NCBI GenBank assembly: GCA_947476285.1
Contig: CANJPU010000001.1
Span: 146,677 to 210,676 of the forward strand
Source of the DNA: Comamonadaceae bacterium
GTDB lineage: Bacteria > Pseudomonadota > Gammaproteobacteria > Burkholderiales > Burkholderiaceae_C
Direction of reading: 5' to 3'
DNA: 64,000 nucleotides
The notes beneath the pieces were generated by a model. It worked only from the letters and a program-made list of their open reading frames with translations, was not told the DNA's origin and made no database searches. Position numbers and translations under genes: made by a program. Position 1 is the first letter of the stretch, and each line of letters starts with the position of its first letter. This document shows positions 41,969 through 50,734 of the stretch, piece after piece.

Positions 41969-42835
41969 TTATCGCTTGAGCTTGTACACGCGCTCACAGT
42001 TCTCGCGTAGCAGCAGGGGCAACACTTCGGGCCGAAGGCCAAGAGATTCGATGTCGCTGCGCGTCTTCTCGAAATCCAGGATCGGGAAGTCAGTGCCGAA
42101 GATGACCTTGTTGCGCCCGAAGGTGTTGATGTAGTGCTTGAAGGCCTCGGGCCAGTACAGCGGGCGGTGCGCATCGCAGCCGATGTAGATGTTCTTGTGC
42201 TTCCAGGCCATCGCGATCATCTCTTCGGTCCAGGGGATACCGATGTGTATGCCGATGAGCTTGAGTTCCGGGAAGTCGCAGGCCACAGCGTCCAGCGTGA
42301 TGGGGCGCGCGACGCTGCGCAATGGCAGCTCGGGTGCATAGATCATCGACTGGCCCACCTGCATCTGTATGGGTATGTCCAGCTCCACACACTTGGCGTA
42401 GAAGGGATAGACCTTGGCGTGGTCGGGCGCCAGCTCGAACCAGTGCGGATAGTAATGCGCGCCAATGAAACCATCGTCTTGCACCGCACGCTCCAGGCGC
42501 CGAACGCCATCCATGCCCTCATAGGGGTCAATGCCGGCCAGCGCGGAGAAACGGTCAGGGTGTTTCTTGACCGCCTCTGCCACCATCTCGTAGGGAATGC
42601 GGGCTGTACCGGGCAGGCCCTTGCGACCACTCACGGTGGCGATCAGAAAAGATCGCTCGGTGTATGAAGCGTCCATGCGGCGCAGCGTCTCGTCCAGGCT
42701 TATCCCGTTGTAGGTCTCGCCCTCGACGTTCATCTTATTGACGAAGAAGTTGCGAAAAGTCTCTGGCCGATGCGCCATCGCCTCCTCGGTCCAGATGTTC
42801 ACCACCGCGTCAATCGACCAAATTTTCTCACTCAT
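41969..42835 (-). CDS. Amidohydrolase-2 family TIM-barrel protein with atypical metal site
   Basis: A 288-residue amidohydrolase-related protein whose ATG overlaps the acyl-CoA dehydrogenase stop (ATGA). The C-terminal half looks normal: 'LKLIGIHIGIPW' supplies a barrel His and 'VIFGTDFPILDFEKTR' the strand-8 Asp. The strand-1 H-x-H, however, is replaced by 'IDAVVNIWT' (residues 8-16), and 'IPIQMQVGQSM' stands where another His is usual. The full binuclear site is therefore missing; it may hold one metal or none. Members of this family include decarboxylases and hydrolases of aromatic or lactone substrates. Function in this operon unknown. Confidence 0.83.
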   Translation of the reverse strand: MSEKIWSIDAVVNIWTEEAMAHRPETFRNFFVNKMNVEGETYNGISLDETLRRMDASYTERSFLIATVSGRKGLPGTARIPYEMVAEAVKKHPDRFSALAGIDPYEGMDGVRRLERAVQDDGFIGAHYYPHWFELAPDHAKVYPFYAKCVELDIPIQMQVGQSMIYAPELPLRSVARPITLDAVACDFPELKLIGIHIGIPWTEEMIAMAWKHKNIYIGCDAHRPLYWPEAFKHYINTFGRNKVIFGTDFPILDFEKTRSDIESLGLRPEVLPLLLRENCERVYKLKR

Positions 42836-43977
42836 AGTCCCATTTCCTTTGCAATGATGTTGCGCTGCATTTCGCTGCTGCCCTCGCCAAATGTGAACAG
42901 GCCCGCGTCGCGCCACATGCGCTGCATTTCACTTTCCATGGCGTAGCCCGCGCTGGCAAGGATTTGCATGCCGTGGCGTGTGACGTATTGAAAGGTCTCG
43001 CTGGCCACCAGCTTGGTCTGTGCAGCCTCCAGCCGGCAAGGCCTGCCAGTGGCGATCAGCCATGCGAGTTGATAGAGCAGCAGGCGGGCCTGATTGACGC
43101 GCATCTGCATGTCAGCCAATCGGTGTTGAATGACCTGGAATGAACCGATGGCCTGACCGAACTGGTGCCGCTCGCGGGCATGCTGGACGGCAAGATTCAC
43201 CGCCCTTTGCGCTTGGCCCACTGAATTGGCCGCTTGCCCGGCGCGGCTGTAGTGCAAGGTGGACATCAGGTGCTTGAAGCCTTGGCCGGCCTCGCCCATC
43301 AACGCGTCGTCACCCACTTCAACATCCTGCAAACCGATGTCCCATGAGGGCATGCAGTTTTGCCCCACCTTGGGGATGACCGTCATGCTGATGCCCGGCG
43401 TCTCGCGCGGCACCAAGAGCATGGACACGCCTCTGGAGCCCTTGGACCCAGCCTCCGTGCGGCAGGCCACGAGCAAGTACTGTGCAGTGCCGGCGTGGCT
43501 GATCCAGGTCTTGCGGCCGTTGATTCGCCAGCCGCCGTCAATGCGCCGCGCCGACGTGATGAGGCCGCCTGCGTCGCTGCCCGCACCCGATTCGGTCAGC
43601 CCCAATGAGAACCAGATCTTGCCTTGCATCATGGGCGGCAGCAGCTTGCGCTTTTGCGCTTCGCTGCCGTAACTTATCAATGACATGCCGCCGAAGGTGA
43701 CCGCGCTGTTGAACAGTGTGGCCGCTATGCCCGCGTGCTGGGCCAGACGCTCTTGCACCAGCGCGGCACTGCGCCAGTCCTTCCCCAGCCCGCCGTACTC
43801 CTGTGGAAAAGGCAGCGCCAGCAAGCCCATCTCACCCATCACGGGCAGCAGATGCCACGGCGTCTCGTGGCGAGCTTCGGCTTCTCTGTAAGCCTGCGGC
43901 GGAAACTCACGCGCCATCATCCGGTCGATGGCGTCCAGCAATGCGCCATCTTCTTCCGGTATTTCAAAATCGATCAT
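42832..43977 (-). CDS. Acyl-CoA dehydrogenase
   Basis: A 381-residue FAD-dependent dehydrogenase with GGAGA before ATG 43977. Family segments are 'FSLGLTESGAGSDAGGL', 'WRINGRKTWISHAG' and the C-terminal 'DAGLFTFGEGSSEMQRNIIA', which contains the region of the catalytic Glu. It introduces a trans double bond into an acyl-CoA thioester and passes electrons to ETF. It is coupled to the amidohydrolase gene and sits near the CoA ligase. The window's other acyl-CoA dehydrogenase (47140-48300) is only distantly similar, so the two probably have different substrates. Confidence 0.93.
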   Translation of the reverse strand: MIDFEIPEEDGALLDAIDRMMAREFPPQAYREAEARHETPWHLLPVMGEMGLLALPFPQEYGGLGKDWRSAALVQERLAQHAGIAATLFNSAVTFGGMSLISYGSEAQKRKLLPPMMQGKIWFSLGLTESGAGSDAGGLITSARRIDGGWRINGRKTWISHAGTAQYLLVACRTEAGSKGSRGVSMLLVPRETPGISMTVIPKVGQNCMPSWDIGLQDVEVGDDALMGEAGQGFKHLMSTLHYSRAGQAANSVGQAQRAVNLAVQHARERHQFGQAIGSFQVIQHRLADMQMRVNQARLLLYQLAWLIATGRPCRLEAAQTKLVASETFQYVTRHGMQILASAGYAMESEMQRMWRDAGLFTFGEGSSEMQRNIIAKEMGL

Positions 43978-44050
43978 CGGGTCTCCGTGCAGGTGGGAAC
44001 ATGGGGTGGCGCTGGCGCATCGGACCCGCGGCCCGGTGCGCCACCCGCAC

Positions 44051-45025
44051 TCAGGAAACCGTCATGCCGGTGTCGGCAACCACTTTGGCCAAACGCGTGA
44101 CATCCGACTGAATGCGGCGCGCGAACTGATCGGGCGTGGTCGCTTCGATCTCGTAGTTGCCCAGGCGCAGTCGCTCTGCGACGTCGGGCAGGCGCATGGC
44201 CTTGGCAATCTCCGCCTGGATGCGGTTGATGATTGCGACGGGCGTGCCGACCGGCGCGTGCATGCCATACCACGAGGCAAACTCGACATTGGGAATGGTC
44301 TCGGCAATGGTGGGTACGTCAGGCAGGGCGCTACCGCGTGTGAGCGAACTCACCGCGATCACGCGCAGTCGCCCGGCCTGCACATTCGATTGAACGCCCG
44401 CGTAGTTGAGGAACGAGAAATCGATGCGCCCGCCTATCATGTCGACGATGACTGGGTCCGAGCCTTTGTAGGGAACATGGGTGTACTTCAGCCCGGTCGC
44501 CAGGCGAAGCATTTCGGCCAGGATGTGGGTGGAACTGCCATTGCCCACCGAGCCCATGTTGAGCGGGTTGGGCTGGGCCCTGGCATAGGCCATGAATTCG
44601 GCGACGGTCCTGACCGGCATTTCAGGCCTGACCACCATGGCCAGGGGGCTCGATGTCAATTGGGTGATGGGCGCCAGGCCCTTGATCGGGTCATAGGGCA
44701 CCTTGGTCAGCGCTGGGCTGATCGCCATGGGGCCGATGTGCGATTGCAGCAAGGTGTAGCCGTCGGGCGCCGCCTTCACGACCCGCGCAGTACCGATCGT
44801 GCCATTGGCACCGGGGTCGCTTTCCAGCACCCAGGGCTGGCCAGTGGCTGCACCGAGCTTCTCGCACACCGGCCGCAAAATGCCGTCCGCAGGACCGCCA
44901 GCGGGCCAGGGGACAACGATCTTGACCGGCCGAGCAGGATAGGCCTGTGCGAACGCACTGCCCATCCACGGCACGGCCACCGCTGCACCCGCACCGACAA
45001 TCAACTCACGTCTTCTGATTTGCAT
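44051..45025 (-). CDS. Bug/TctC family periplasmic solute-binding receptor, Tat-type signal
   Basis: A 324-residue receptor with AGGAG before ATG 45025. The N-terminus 'MQIRRRELIVGAGAAVAV' is a Tat-like signal with 'SAFAQA' as cleavage site. Motifs are 'YPARPVKIVVPWPAGGPAD', 'ESDPGANGTIG' and 'APDGYTLLQSH'. The start lies 25 bp inside the end of the upstream MDR gene, so translation is coupled. The downstream acyl-CoA dehydrogenase follows after 73 bp. Confidence 0.92.
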   Translation of the reverse strand: MQIRRRELIVGAGAAVAVPWMGSAFAQAYPARPVKIVVPWPAGGPADGILRPVCEKLGAATGQPWVLESDPGANGTIGTARVVKAAPDGYTLLQSHIGPMAISPALTKVPYDPIKGLAPITQLTSSPLAMVVRPEMPVRTVAEFMAYARAQPNPLNMGSVGNGSSTHILAEMLRLATGLKYTHVPYKGSDPVIVDMIGGRIDFSFLNYAGVQSNVQAGRLRVIAVSSLTRGSALPDVPTIAETIPNVEFASWYGMHAPVGTPVAIINRIQAEIAKAMRLPDVAERLRLGNYEIEATTPDQFARRIQSDVTRLAKVVADTGMTVS

Positions 45026-46101
45026 GGCGTTCTCCTGGTTGTGCCTAAAGCATCATCGCGCGAAACACGACTTGTGTCTTGCGCCAGTTTGACCAATTGC
45101 TTGCCGACATTTCGCCCCTGCAGCAAGCCGATGAAAGCCGATGGTGCGCTCGCCAAACCTTGCGATACCGTCTCGCGGTAGCGCAAGCGCCCCTCGGTCA
45201 GCCACTGGGCCATCACCGCGATGCCCTCGGGATAGCGCGCAGCATAGTCGCGCACGCGAAATCCTTGCTGGCGTGCGCGCCACATTTCGAATTGCTTGAG
45301 ACGGCGCGGGCCCAGTTCAAGGCCCTGCGCGTTGTACTCGCTGATGGAGCCGCAAATGACAATGCGCGCATCCAGCGCCATCCAGCTCGTCACTGCGTCG
45401 TAGATACTGCCACCCACGTTGTCAAAATAAACGTTGATTCGCTCGGGGCAATGGCGCCGCAATGCGGCAAGCAGATCCGGCTCGGCCCGGTAGTCGATGC
45501 AGGCATCGAAGCCGAGGTCTTCAACCACATGACGAACCTTCTCGGCAGACCCCGCGATGCCCACGACACGACAGCCCCGAATCCTGGCGATCTGGCCAGC
45601 GGCCGAACCGACGGCACCGGCGGCCGCCGACACCACGACGGTCTGGCCGGCCTTAGGCTCCCCAATCTCTGTCATGCCGAAATACGCGGTCATGCCCGGC
45701 ATTCCCAACACGCCCACGGCCGTGGAAGGCGGCCCCAGCGCGGGGTTGACCTGGCGCAGTTCGGAGCCAGGCAAAACAGAATAAAGCTGCCAGCCGAGAT
45801 AGCCTTCAACCAGATCACCCACGCCAAACTCTGGGTCATTGGACGCAACGACCCTGCCAACCCCGCCACCGCGCATGGTGTCGCCAATCAATACTTGCTT
45901 GACGTAGGGATAGACACCATCAATCAGCCCGCGCATGTAGGGATCAACGGACAGCCACAGGCAGCGGACCACCACATCGCCCGCGCCGGGATGCGGCACC
46001 GGCCCACGCACCAGCGCGAAATCGCTCTCGCTGGGCATGCCTTGTGGTTTGGCGGCCAGAACGATGCGCTGGTTCTCAATCAGCCCGGCAGATGCACTCA
46101 C
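45001..46101 (-). CDS. MDR-family NADP-dependent oxidoreductase (leukotriene-B4 dehydrogenase/CurA-like)
   Basis: A 366-residue zinc-free medium-chain reductase. 'LSVDPYMRGLID' (50-61) is the substrate-loop hallmark of the LTD/CurA group, and the cofactor site is 'VVSAAAGAVGSAAGQIARI' (near 155-173). Such enzymes reduce alpha,beta-unsaturated ketones or acyl compounds. It starts at GTG 46101 (the stop of the upstream receptor overlaps, GTGA) and its last about 25 residues are rich in Arg, Ser and Thr and seem to be a non-conserved tail produced by overlap with the next gene. Confidence 0.9.
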   Translation of the reverse strand: MSASAGLIENQRIVLAAKPQGMPSESDFALVRGPVPHPGAGDVVVRCLWLSVDPYMRGLIDGVYPYVKQVLIGDTMRGGGVGRVVASNDPEFGVGDLVEGYLGWQLYSVLPGSELRQVNPALGPPSTAVGVLGMPGMTAYFGMTEIGEPKAGQTVVVSAAAGAVGSAAGQIARIRGCRVVGIAGSAEKVRHVVEDLGFDACIDYRAEPDLLAALRRHCPERINVYFDNVGGSIYDAVTSWMALDARIVICGSISEYNAQGLELGPRRLKQFEMWRARQQGFRVRDYAARYPEGIAVMAQWLTEGRLRYRETVSQGLASAPSAFIGLLQGRNVGKQLVKLAQDTSRVSRDDALGTTRRTPCKSEDVS

Positions 46102-47060
46102 TTGGTCAGGCCTGCTTCCTTGAGGATTGGATAGTATGTTTTGCGCTCGCCCTCGATCAACTCTCGAATCGCCTTTGAATCCATGTAGTGGAGCACCTGC
46201 TTCATGGCCGCGTAATCTCTTTTCATTTTTTCATCTTGAGTGATGTCTCGAACCGCGTCATGAATCCGTTTGATGATGGCCGGGGGCGTATTCTTTGGCG
46301 CAAACAAGATGCCCACCGGAACCTGAATGGGCACCTTGAAGCCCTGGTCCTCGAAGGTTTGAATATCAGGGAAATTCGGCGATCGAAGCTTGGCAAAGGT
46401 GACCAGCACTCTGATCTTGCCTGATTCAAGAAGAGGGCCTGCTGCAACCTCGGTGATCGACGCTGTGGGTATATGCCCGCCGAGCAAAGCGGCAATGGTC
46501 TCTGACTCGCCTTTGTACTGAATGCCGTTGAGTCGAATGCCGGCCTCCTTCGCAAACACCGTGGGTGCCATGAAGGTCACCGAGCCTTTACCTTGGTGAC
46601 CAAACGGCAATTCTGGATTCGCCTTGGCAGCCGCAACCAGATCAGCCAGATTCTTCAAGGGCGAGTCGCTTCGCACTGCAAGCACCTGTGGTGACATTTG
46701 CCACGCGATGATGGGGCTCAGGTCGTCAAGCGTGTAGCTCACCTCTTGCAGCAGGGGCACGGTGGAGAAGGCGCCTTGATAAAAATGCCCGATGGTGTAG
46801 CCGTCAGGGTTGGCCTTGGCCACGCCGCCGACGGCAATGGCCTGCGCCGCACCCGGCTTGGCCTGAACGACGACCGGGACATTGAGCTTGCGGGCCAATG
46901 CGTCTCCAAGCATTCTGACCGAGATATCTACTTGCCCCCCGACCCCCAGGCCGTGCACCAGAAAGATGGGTTTTGATGGATAGTCCTGCGCGAGCGACAT
47001 TCCAGCGCCTGTCAATGCCATGGCAAGAACGCACCAGCGAAGCGGATGTGTGAGATTCAT
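46098..47060 (-). CDS. Bug/TctC family receptor, tandem copy A
   Basis: A 320-residue receptor; AAAGG precedes ATG 47060. The signal ends near 'GMSLAQD'. Motifs are 'YPSKPIFLVHGLGVGGQVD' and 'NPDGYTIGHFYQG'. It has a twin 2,213 bp away (48311-49273), exactly the same length and alignable without gaps. From about residue 57 to 255 the two proteins differ at only about a dozen positions, whereas signal peptides and the last 60 residues differ much more. An acyl-CoA dehydrogenase gene lies between the copies. Confidence 0.92.
   Translation of the reverse strand: MNLTHPLRWCVLAMALTGAGMSLAQDYPSKPIFLVHGLGVGGQVDISVRMLGDALARKLNVPVVVQAKPGAAQAIAVGGVAKANPDGYTIGHFYQGAFSTVPLLQEVSYTLDDLSPIIAWQMSPQVLAVRSDSPLKNLADLVAAAKANPELPFGHQGKGSVTFMAPTVFAKEAGIRLNGIQYKGESETIAALLGGHIPTASITEVAAGPLLESGKIRVLVTFAKLRSPNFPDIQTFEDQGFKVPIQVPVGILFAPKNTPPAIIKRIHDAVRDITQDEKMKRDYAAMKQVLHYMDSKAIRELIEGERKTYYPILKEAGLTK
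46285..46860 (-). repeat. Near-identical segment of tandem Bug receptor gene, copy A
   Basis: About 575 bp that match 48498-49073 at a constant offset of 2,213 bp with only scattered differences (roughly 93-95% by eye), clearly more similar than the flanking parts of the same two genes. The pattern suggests gene conversion or recent recombination within the coding sequence. Confidence 0.75.
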
Positions 47061-47139
47061 GTTTCAACCTTTTTCATCAGGCAAGTCAATCGAACTGAAT
47101 CGGAGCAGCCGCAGGTCATTTGGATTCGGTGACACGCGC

Positions 47140-48300
47140 CTATTTGTAATAGTCATCAGCCTTCAAGCCCAGGGCTCTTGCGAGGTTGATGTGCTGAATT
47201 TCTGAAGTGCCTTCGCTCAGTGTGAGCATTCGGGCGTCTCTGAAGTACCTCTGAATCGGCGAGTCCATCATGTAGCCCTGGGCGCCGTGAATCTGCAATG
47301 CCTGGTCTGTCACGCGCCCCGCCATCTCGGACGCAAACAGCTTAAGCATGGAGGCCTCCGCGAAGCATTCCTTGCCCTCGTGATACAAGGACGCCGCCCT
47401 CAGCATGAGAAGCCGCGCGGCATCAATGTCCATTGACATCTGCGCAAGCTTGAAGCTGATCGCCTGAAAATGCCCCAAGGGACGGCCAAATTGCACCCTG
47501 GTTTTTGCATGCGCCAATGACGCGTCAAAGGCCGCTCTTGCGACGCCTATCGCACGGGCTCCGACCAAGAGCCAACTGGCTGTGCGAATCCGCCTGACTC
47601 GCTCAAACGCCTCACCGGTAACGCCAAGCTGACTGCTCTTGTCGAGCTTGCAGTCAGTGAAAAAAATCTCCGCGATCTCCGAGCAGCGGATACCTGCCTT
47701 GCTGAGTTTGCGAAGGCGAAGCCCTTCGGTATTGCGCGGCACGATAAACAGCGAGAGACCCTGTATGCCTTTTGATTTGTCTGTATAAGCCTCAACGATC
47801 AGATAGTCGGCGATCGTGGAGTTGGTTATGTAACACTTGCTGCCATTCAACAGAAAATGGTCACCCTGATCGGTCACCGTCGTTCGAATTCGGGTTCGGT
47901 CCGATCCAGCATCGGCTTCGGTTGCGGCAAACGCCCAGGCCTGCGTCCCCTTGCAGGCTGCTGGCAGGTAGCGCTGCTTTTGCTCTTGCGTGCCGCACTC
48001 CACCAGCAGCGAAGCGCAATAGGCGGCATGCACCATGGTGCCTATTGCGATGCCCAAAGACACGTAGCCAATTTCCTCTGTGAAGATGCACTGCGAGTAG
48101 ATGTCGCCGCCAGGCCCGCCATACTCCTCGGGTACGGTAAGGCAAAGCATTTTCAGCTCGCCCATTCGCCTCAAAAGCTGCTTGGGAAACTCTTGCTTTT
48201 CTTCGGCCTCCTCCACCAGAGGGGCGACTTCCTTTTGAGCAAAGGTCGTCACCGACTTTCTAAAAACATCGTATTCAGGAGGTAGCTGGAAGTTGATCAT
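47140..48300 (-). CDS. Acyl-CoA dehydrogenase
   Basis: A 386-residue FAD enzyme. ATG 48300 ('MINFQLPPEYDVF') is preferred to GTG 48306, which adds two residues. Family segments are 'AWAFAATEADAGSDRTRIR', 'FLLNGSKCYITNS' and 'YFRDARMLTLSEGTSEIQHI', with the catalytic Glu region intact. It lies between twin Bug receptor genes, 10 bp after copy B and 79 bp before copy A. Base composition is lower in GC than the genes to the left, like the rest of the 46-51.5 kb segment. Confidence 0.93.
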   Translation of the reverse strand: MINFQLPPEYDVFRKSVTTFAQKEVAPLVEEAEEKQEFPKQLLRRMGELKMLCLTVPEEYGGPGGDIYSQCIFTEEIGYVSLGIAIGTMVHAAYCASLLVECGTQEQKQRYLPAACKGTQAWAFAATEADAGSDRTRIRTTVTDQGDHFLLNGSKCYITNSTIADYLIVEAYTDKSKGIQGLSLFIVPRNTEGLRLRKLSKAGIRCSEIAEIFFTDCKLDKSSQLGVTGEAFERVRRIRTASWLLVGARAIGVARAAFDASLAHAKTRVQFGRPLGHFQAISFKLAQMSMDIDAARLLMLRAASLYHEGKECFAEASMLKLFASEMAGRVTDQALQIHGAQGYMMDSPIQRYFRDARMLTLSEGTSEIQHINLARALGLKADDYYK

Positions 48301-48310
48301 TTGCACACAC

Positions 48311-49273
48311 TCACTTGGTCAAGCCTGCATCTTTGAGAATTGGGTAATACGTCTTGCGTTCGTTGTCGATCAAGTCTCGAACCGATTTTGAATCCATGTA
48401 ATAAAGCACCTGTTTCATCGTGGCGAATTCCTTCTTGGTTTTCTCATCTTGAATGACCTCTCGAACCGAGTCGTGAAGCTTCTTCATGACTGGCGCGGGC
48501 GTATTCTTTGGCGCAAACAAGATGCCCACCGGAACCTGAATGGGCACCTTGAAGCCCTGGTCTTCGAAGGTTGGAATTTCAGGGAAGTTGGGTGACCGAA
48601 CCTTGGCGTAGGTGACCAGCACCCTGATCTTTCCAGACTCAAGAAGAGGGCCTGCCGCAACCTCGGTGATCGATGCTGTGGGTATATGCCCGCCAAGCAA
48701 AGCGGCAGCGGTGTCCGCGTCGCCCTTGTACTGAATACCGTTGAGGCGAATGCCCGCCTCCTTTGCAAAAACTGTGGGTGCCATGAAGGTCACCGAGCCT
48801 TTACCTTGATGGCCAAACGGTATCTCCGGATTCGCCTTGGCAGCCGCAACCAGATCAGCCAGGTTCTTCAAGGGCGAGTCGCTTCGCACTGCAAGCACCT
48901 GCGGTGACAATTGCCACGCGATGATGGGGCTCAAGTCGTCAAGCGTGTAGCTCACCTCTTGCAGCAGGGGCACGGTGGAGAATGCGCCTTGATAGAAGTG
49001 CCCGATGGTGTAGCCGTCAGGGTTGGCCTTGGCCACGCCGGCAACGGCGATGGCCTGCGCCGCACCTGGCTTTGCTTGCACAACGACAGGGACATTCAGT
49101 TTTCTGGACAATGCGTCGGCGAGCACTCTGATCGAAATATCAGTCTGCCCACCAGCTGCGAGGCCGTGCTGAATGAACAGGGGCTTCGAAGGAAATTCCT
49201 GAGCGTAGGAAAGCGCTGAATGAACCACAGCCAGTGTGGCCACGCAGTTGCGAAGCAAGTTTTTTCGAGCCAT
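48311..49273 (-). CDS. Bug/TctC family receptor, tandem copy B
   Basis: A 320-residue receptor, start ATG 49273 with AAGG upstream (a longer frame to 49306 is not supported). Signal peptide 'LLRNCVATLAVVHSALSYAQ' is unrelated to that of copy A, but 'KLNVPVVVQAKPGAAQAIAV' and most of the following 190 residues are the same. Different signals and tails on a nearly identical ligand-binding core suggest the same or a very similar ligand with different expression or partners. It follows the methyltransferase gene by 46 bp. Confidence 0.92.
   Translation of the reverse strand: MARKNLLRNCVATLAVVHSALSYAQEFPSKPLFIQHGLAAGGQTDISIRVLADALSRKLNVPVVVQAKPGAAQAIAVAGVAKANPDGYTIGHFYQGAFSTVPLLQEVSYTLDDLSPIIAWQLSPQVLAVRSDSPLKNLADLVAAAKANPEIPFGHQGKGSVTFMAPTVFAKEAGIRLNGIQYKGDADTAAALLGGHIPTASITEVAAGPLLESGKIRVLVTYAKVRSPNFPEIPTFEDQGFKVPIQVPVGILFAPKNTPAPVMKKLHDSVREVIQDEKTKKEFATMKQVLYYMDSKSVRDLIDNERKTYYPILKDAGLTK
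48498..49073 (-). repeat. Near-identical segment of tandem Bug receptor gene, copy B
   Basis: Partner of the segment at 46285-46860; same orientation, constant spacing of 2,213 bp, no gaps seen. Direct orientation means recombination between the copies could delete the acyl-CoA dehydrogenase gene. Confidence 0.75.
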
Positions 49274-49319
49274 TTTTACACCTTCATCAACAGTTAAGTG
49301 AAACACACCGATGGCAACT

Positions 49320-50435
49320 TCAAGTTGCCGACTTTCTGCAGGTAATCAAGGTCAGGTAATGGGTGCGCCTAGCAGGCATCTCATCGTCTTGGGGCGGCAT
49401 CTCAGGCAACGCGAGTTTGATTTCGATGTCGCAAAACCCCAGATTCTTCAACTCCTGCCTCAGATCCATTTGCGAGAAGCCCACGGCGAAGGGCTCATTG
49501 TTGCGCTTGGCGTATCCCCAATGGAGCCATTGCCCGATGTTGCCCCCTGGCACCAAGTGCATGTCGAAGGCCATGAACAGCCCGCCTTTTCGCAACGCCC
49601 GATGCGCCTCGCCGAGTGCCGCGCGAATCGCCTTGACAGGCATCTCGTGATACAACCAGTGCGAGGCAATCAAGTCCACTGACTCTGAGGGGACGTGCAA
49701 ATCTTCTGCTGCCCGTTGGGAAAAATCTATTTTTTCGCCTCGCTCGTTGGCCCGCAGGTGCGCGAGTAAAACTGCCGCAGCACACACGTCAACACCCAAC
49801 ACCTCCGCATCGGGGAAGGCGGCCTTCAAGGCCCGGGTCGATTCACCAATGGCACAACCGATATCTATCACCTTGCCTACCGGATGCTGCGCCATGTTGG
49901 CCAATGCACTTGCTGCGTCCGCATAGACCCGCATGGGTGCCGAACTTTCCCCAAGGGCGAAGGAGAATCCTGATGTCGACGCCTCATATGCGAATGCTGC
50001 GGCCGGATTACTCCATACGCCGCCGACATGCTGATGTGTGTGGGACTCGCGAACGTAAGAGGGCACTTCGAAATCGGCGTCGATTTCCACGCGCCCCGGG
50101 CCTTTGTTTTTTGCCTCGTCAAGAAGCTCACTACAGTGTTGCTTCTGGTCGCAGGCCAGATCGACCAGCCCTCTGCGGCCGTAGTACTTCATCTGCTGCG
50201 AATAGCGCTCGAGCCATGCGTAGAGCCGGTAGGCAGCAAGGTCCGCATAACGTCTTTCAAGTTCTGTTGGCTGCAGCGTGCCATCCACCGTGGACACGAC
50301 CGCCTGATAAGCCTCCGTGCGCCAGAAATTTCGCAGGCCCTTGATGTACGACTGCCAGGTGGCCAGTTGGAAGTCGCCTTCGGTGTCAACAGGGTGTGAG
50401 GCTCGCGCAGCCGAGCTCATGCCAAGCGGGTTCAT
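49320..50435 (-). CDS. Class I SAM-dependent methyltransferase with unassigned N-terminal region
   Basis: A 371-residue protein. Residues 187-371 are a class I methyltransferase: SAM motif I 'VIDIGCAIGEST' at 189-200, acidic motif II near 'EVLGVDVCAA', and 'LIASHWLYHEM' as motif IV. Residues 1-185 are mainly helical and match nothing I recognise. ATG 50435 shares a base with the upstream stop (TGATG); TTG 50438 is a less likely start. It is the third gene of a tightly coupled set with two proteins of unknown function. The substrate cannot be told from sequence. Confidence 0.85.
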   Translation of the reverse strand: MNPLGMSSAARASHPVDTEGDFQLATWQSYIKGLRNFWRTEAYQAVVSTVDGTLQPTELERRYADLAAYRLYAWLERYSQQMKYYGRRGLVDLACDQKQHCSELLDEAKNKGPGRVEIDADFEVPSYVRESHTHQHVGGVWSNPAAAFAYEASTSGFSFALGESSAPMRVYADAASALANMAQHPVGKVIDIGCAIGESTRALKAAFPDAEVLGVDVCAAAVLLAHLRANERGEKIDFSQRAAEDLHVPSESVDLIASHWLYHEMPVKAIRAALGEAHRALRKGGLFMAFDMHLVPGGNIGQWLHWGYAKRNNEPFAVGFSQMDLRQELKNLGFCDIEIKLALPEMPPQDDEMPARRTHYLTLITCRKSAT

Positions 50436-50734
50436 CAACGCCCCTCAATCAAGTGAGACACGTCGGGGACTTGATCCGGATGCAAGAACGGCCTCAGTAT
50501 CGAGGCCGTGAATTCGTTTTCTTCAACGCGCATCCAGGCTTTTAGCTTATCGCCTTGGCCGGCTGCGGCGATCTGCTCTGGGCTGGTGGCCCCGCTATCG
50601 AGCAAGGCATTGCGCAATCGCTCAAGCTCGGCCTTCAAAAGGAAAACTTCTCCAGCCAAGGCAAGTGTCACTCCCAGCAGACGCGCAGTGTCGGTCTGCA
50701 TCAGCTTGTCTGCACCCTGGGCTTGCGTATTCAT
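50435..50734 (-). CDS. Small helical protein of unknown function
   Basis: A 99-residue protein, not recognised. It looks largely alpha-helical: residues 14-50 ('DTARLLGVTLALAGEVFLLK' and the heptad-like 'AELERLRNALLDSG') could form one long amphipathic or coiled-coil helix, followed by a polar turn and a second helix. No signal peptide, no cysteines, no metal motif. It overlaps the gene before it (ATGA) and the methyltransferase gene after it (TGATG), which argues for a real gene and for stoichiometric expression with both. It may be a small partner subunit (inference). Confidence 0.7.
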   Translation of the reverse strand: MNTQAQGADKLMQTDTARLLGVTLALAGEVFLLKAELERLRNALLDSGATSPEQIAAAGQGDKLKAWMRVEENEFTASILRPFLHPDQVPDVSHLIEGR

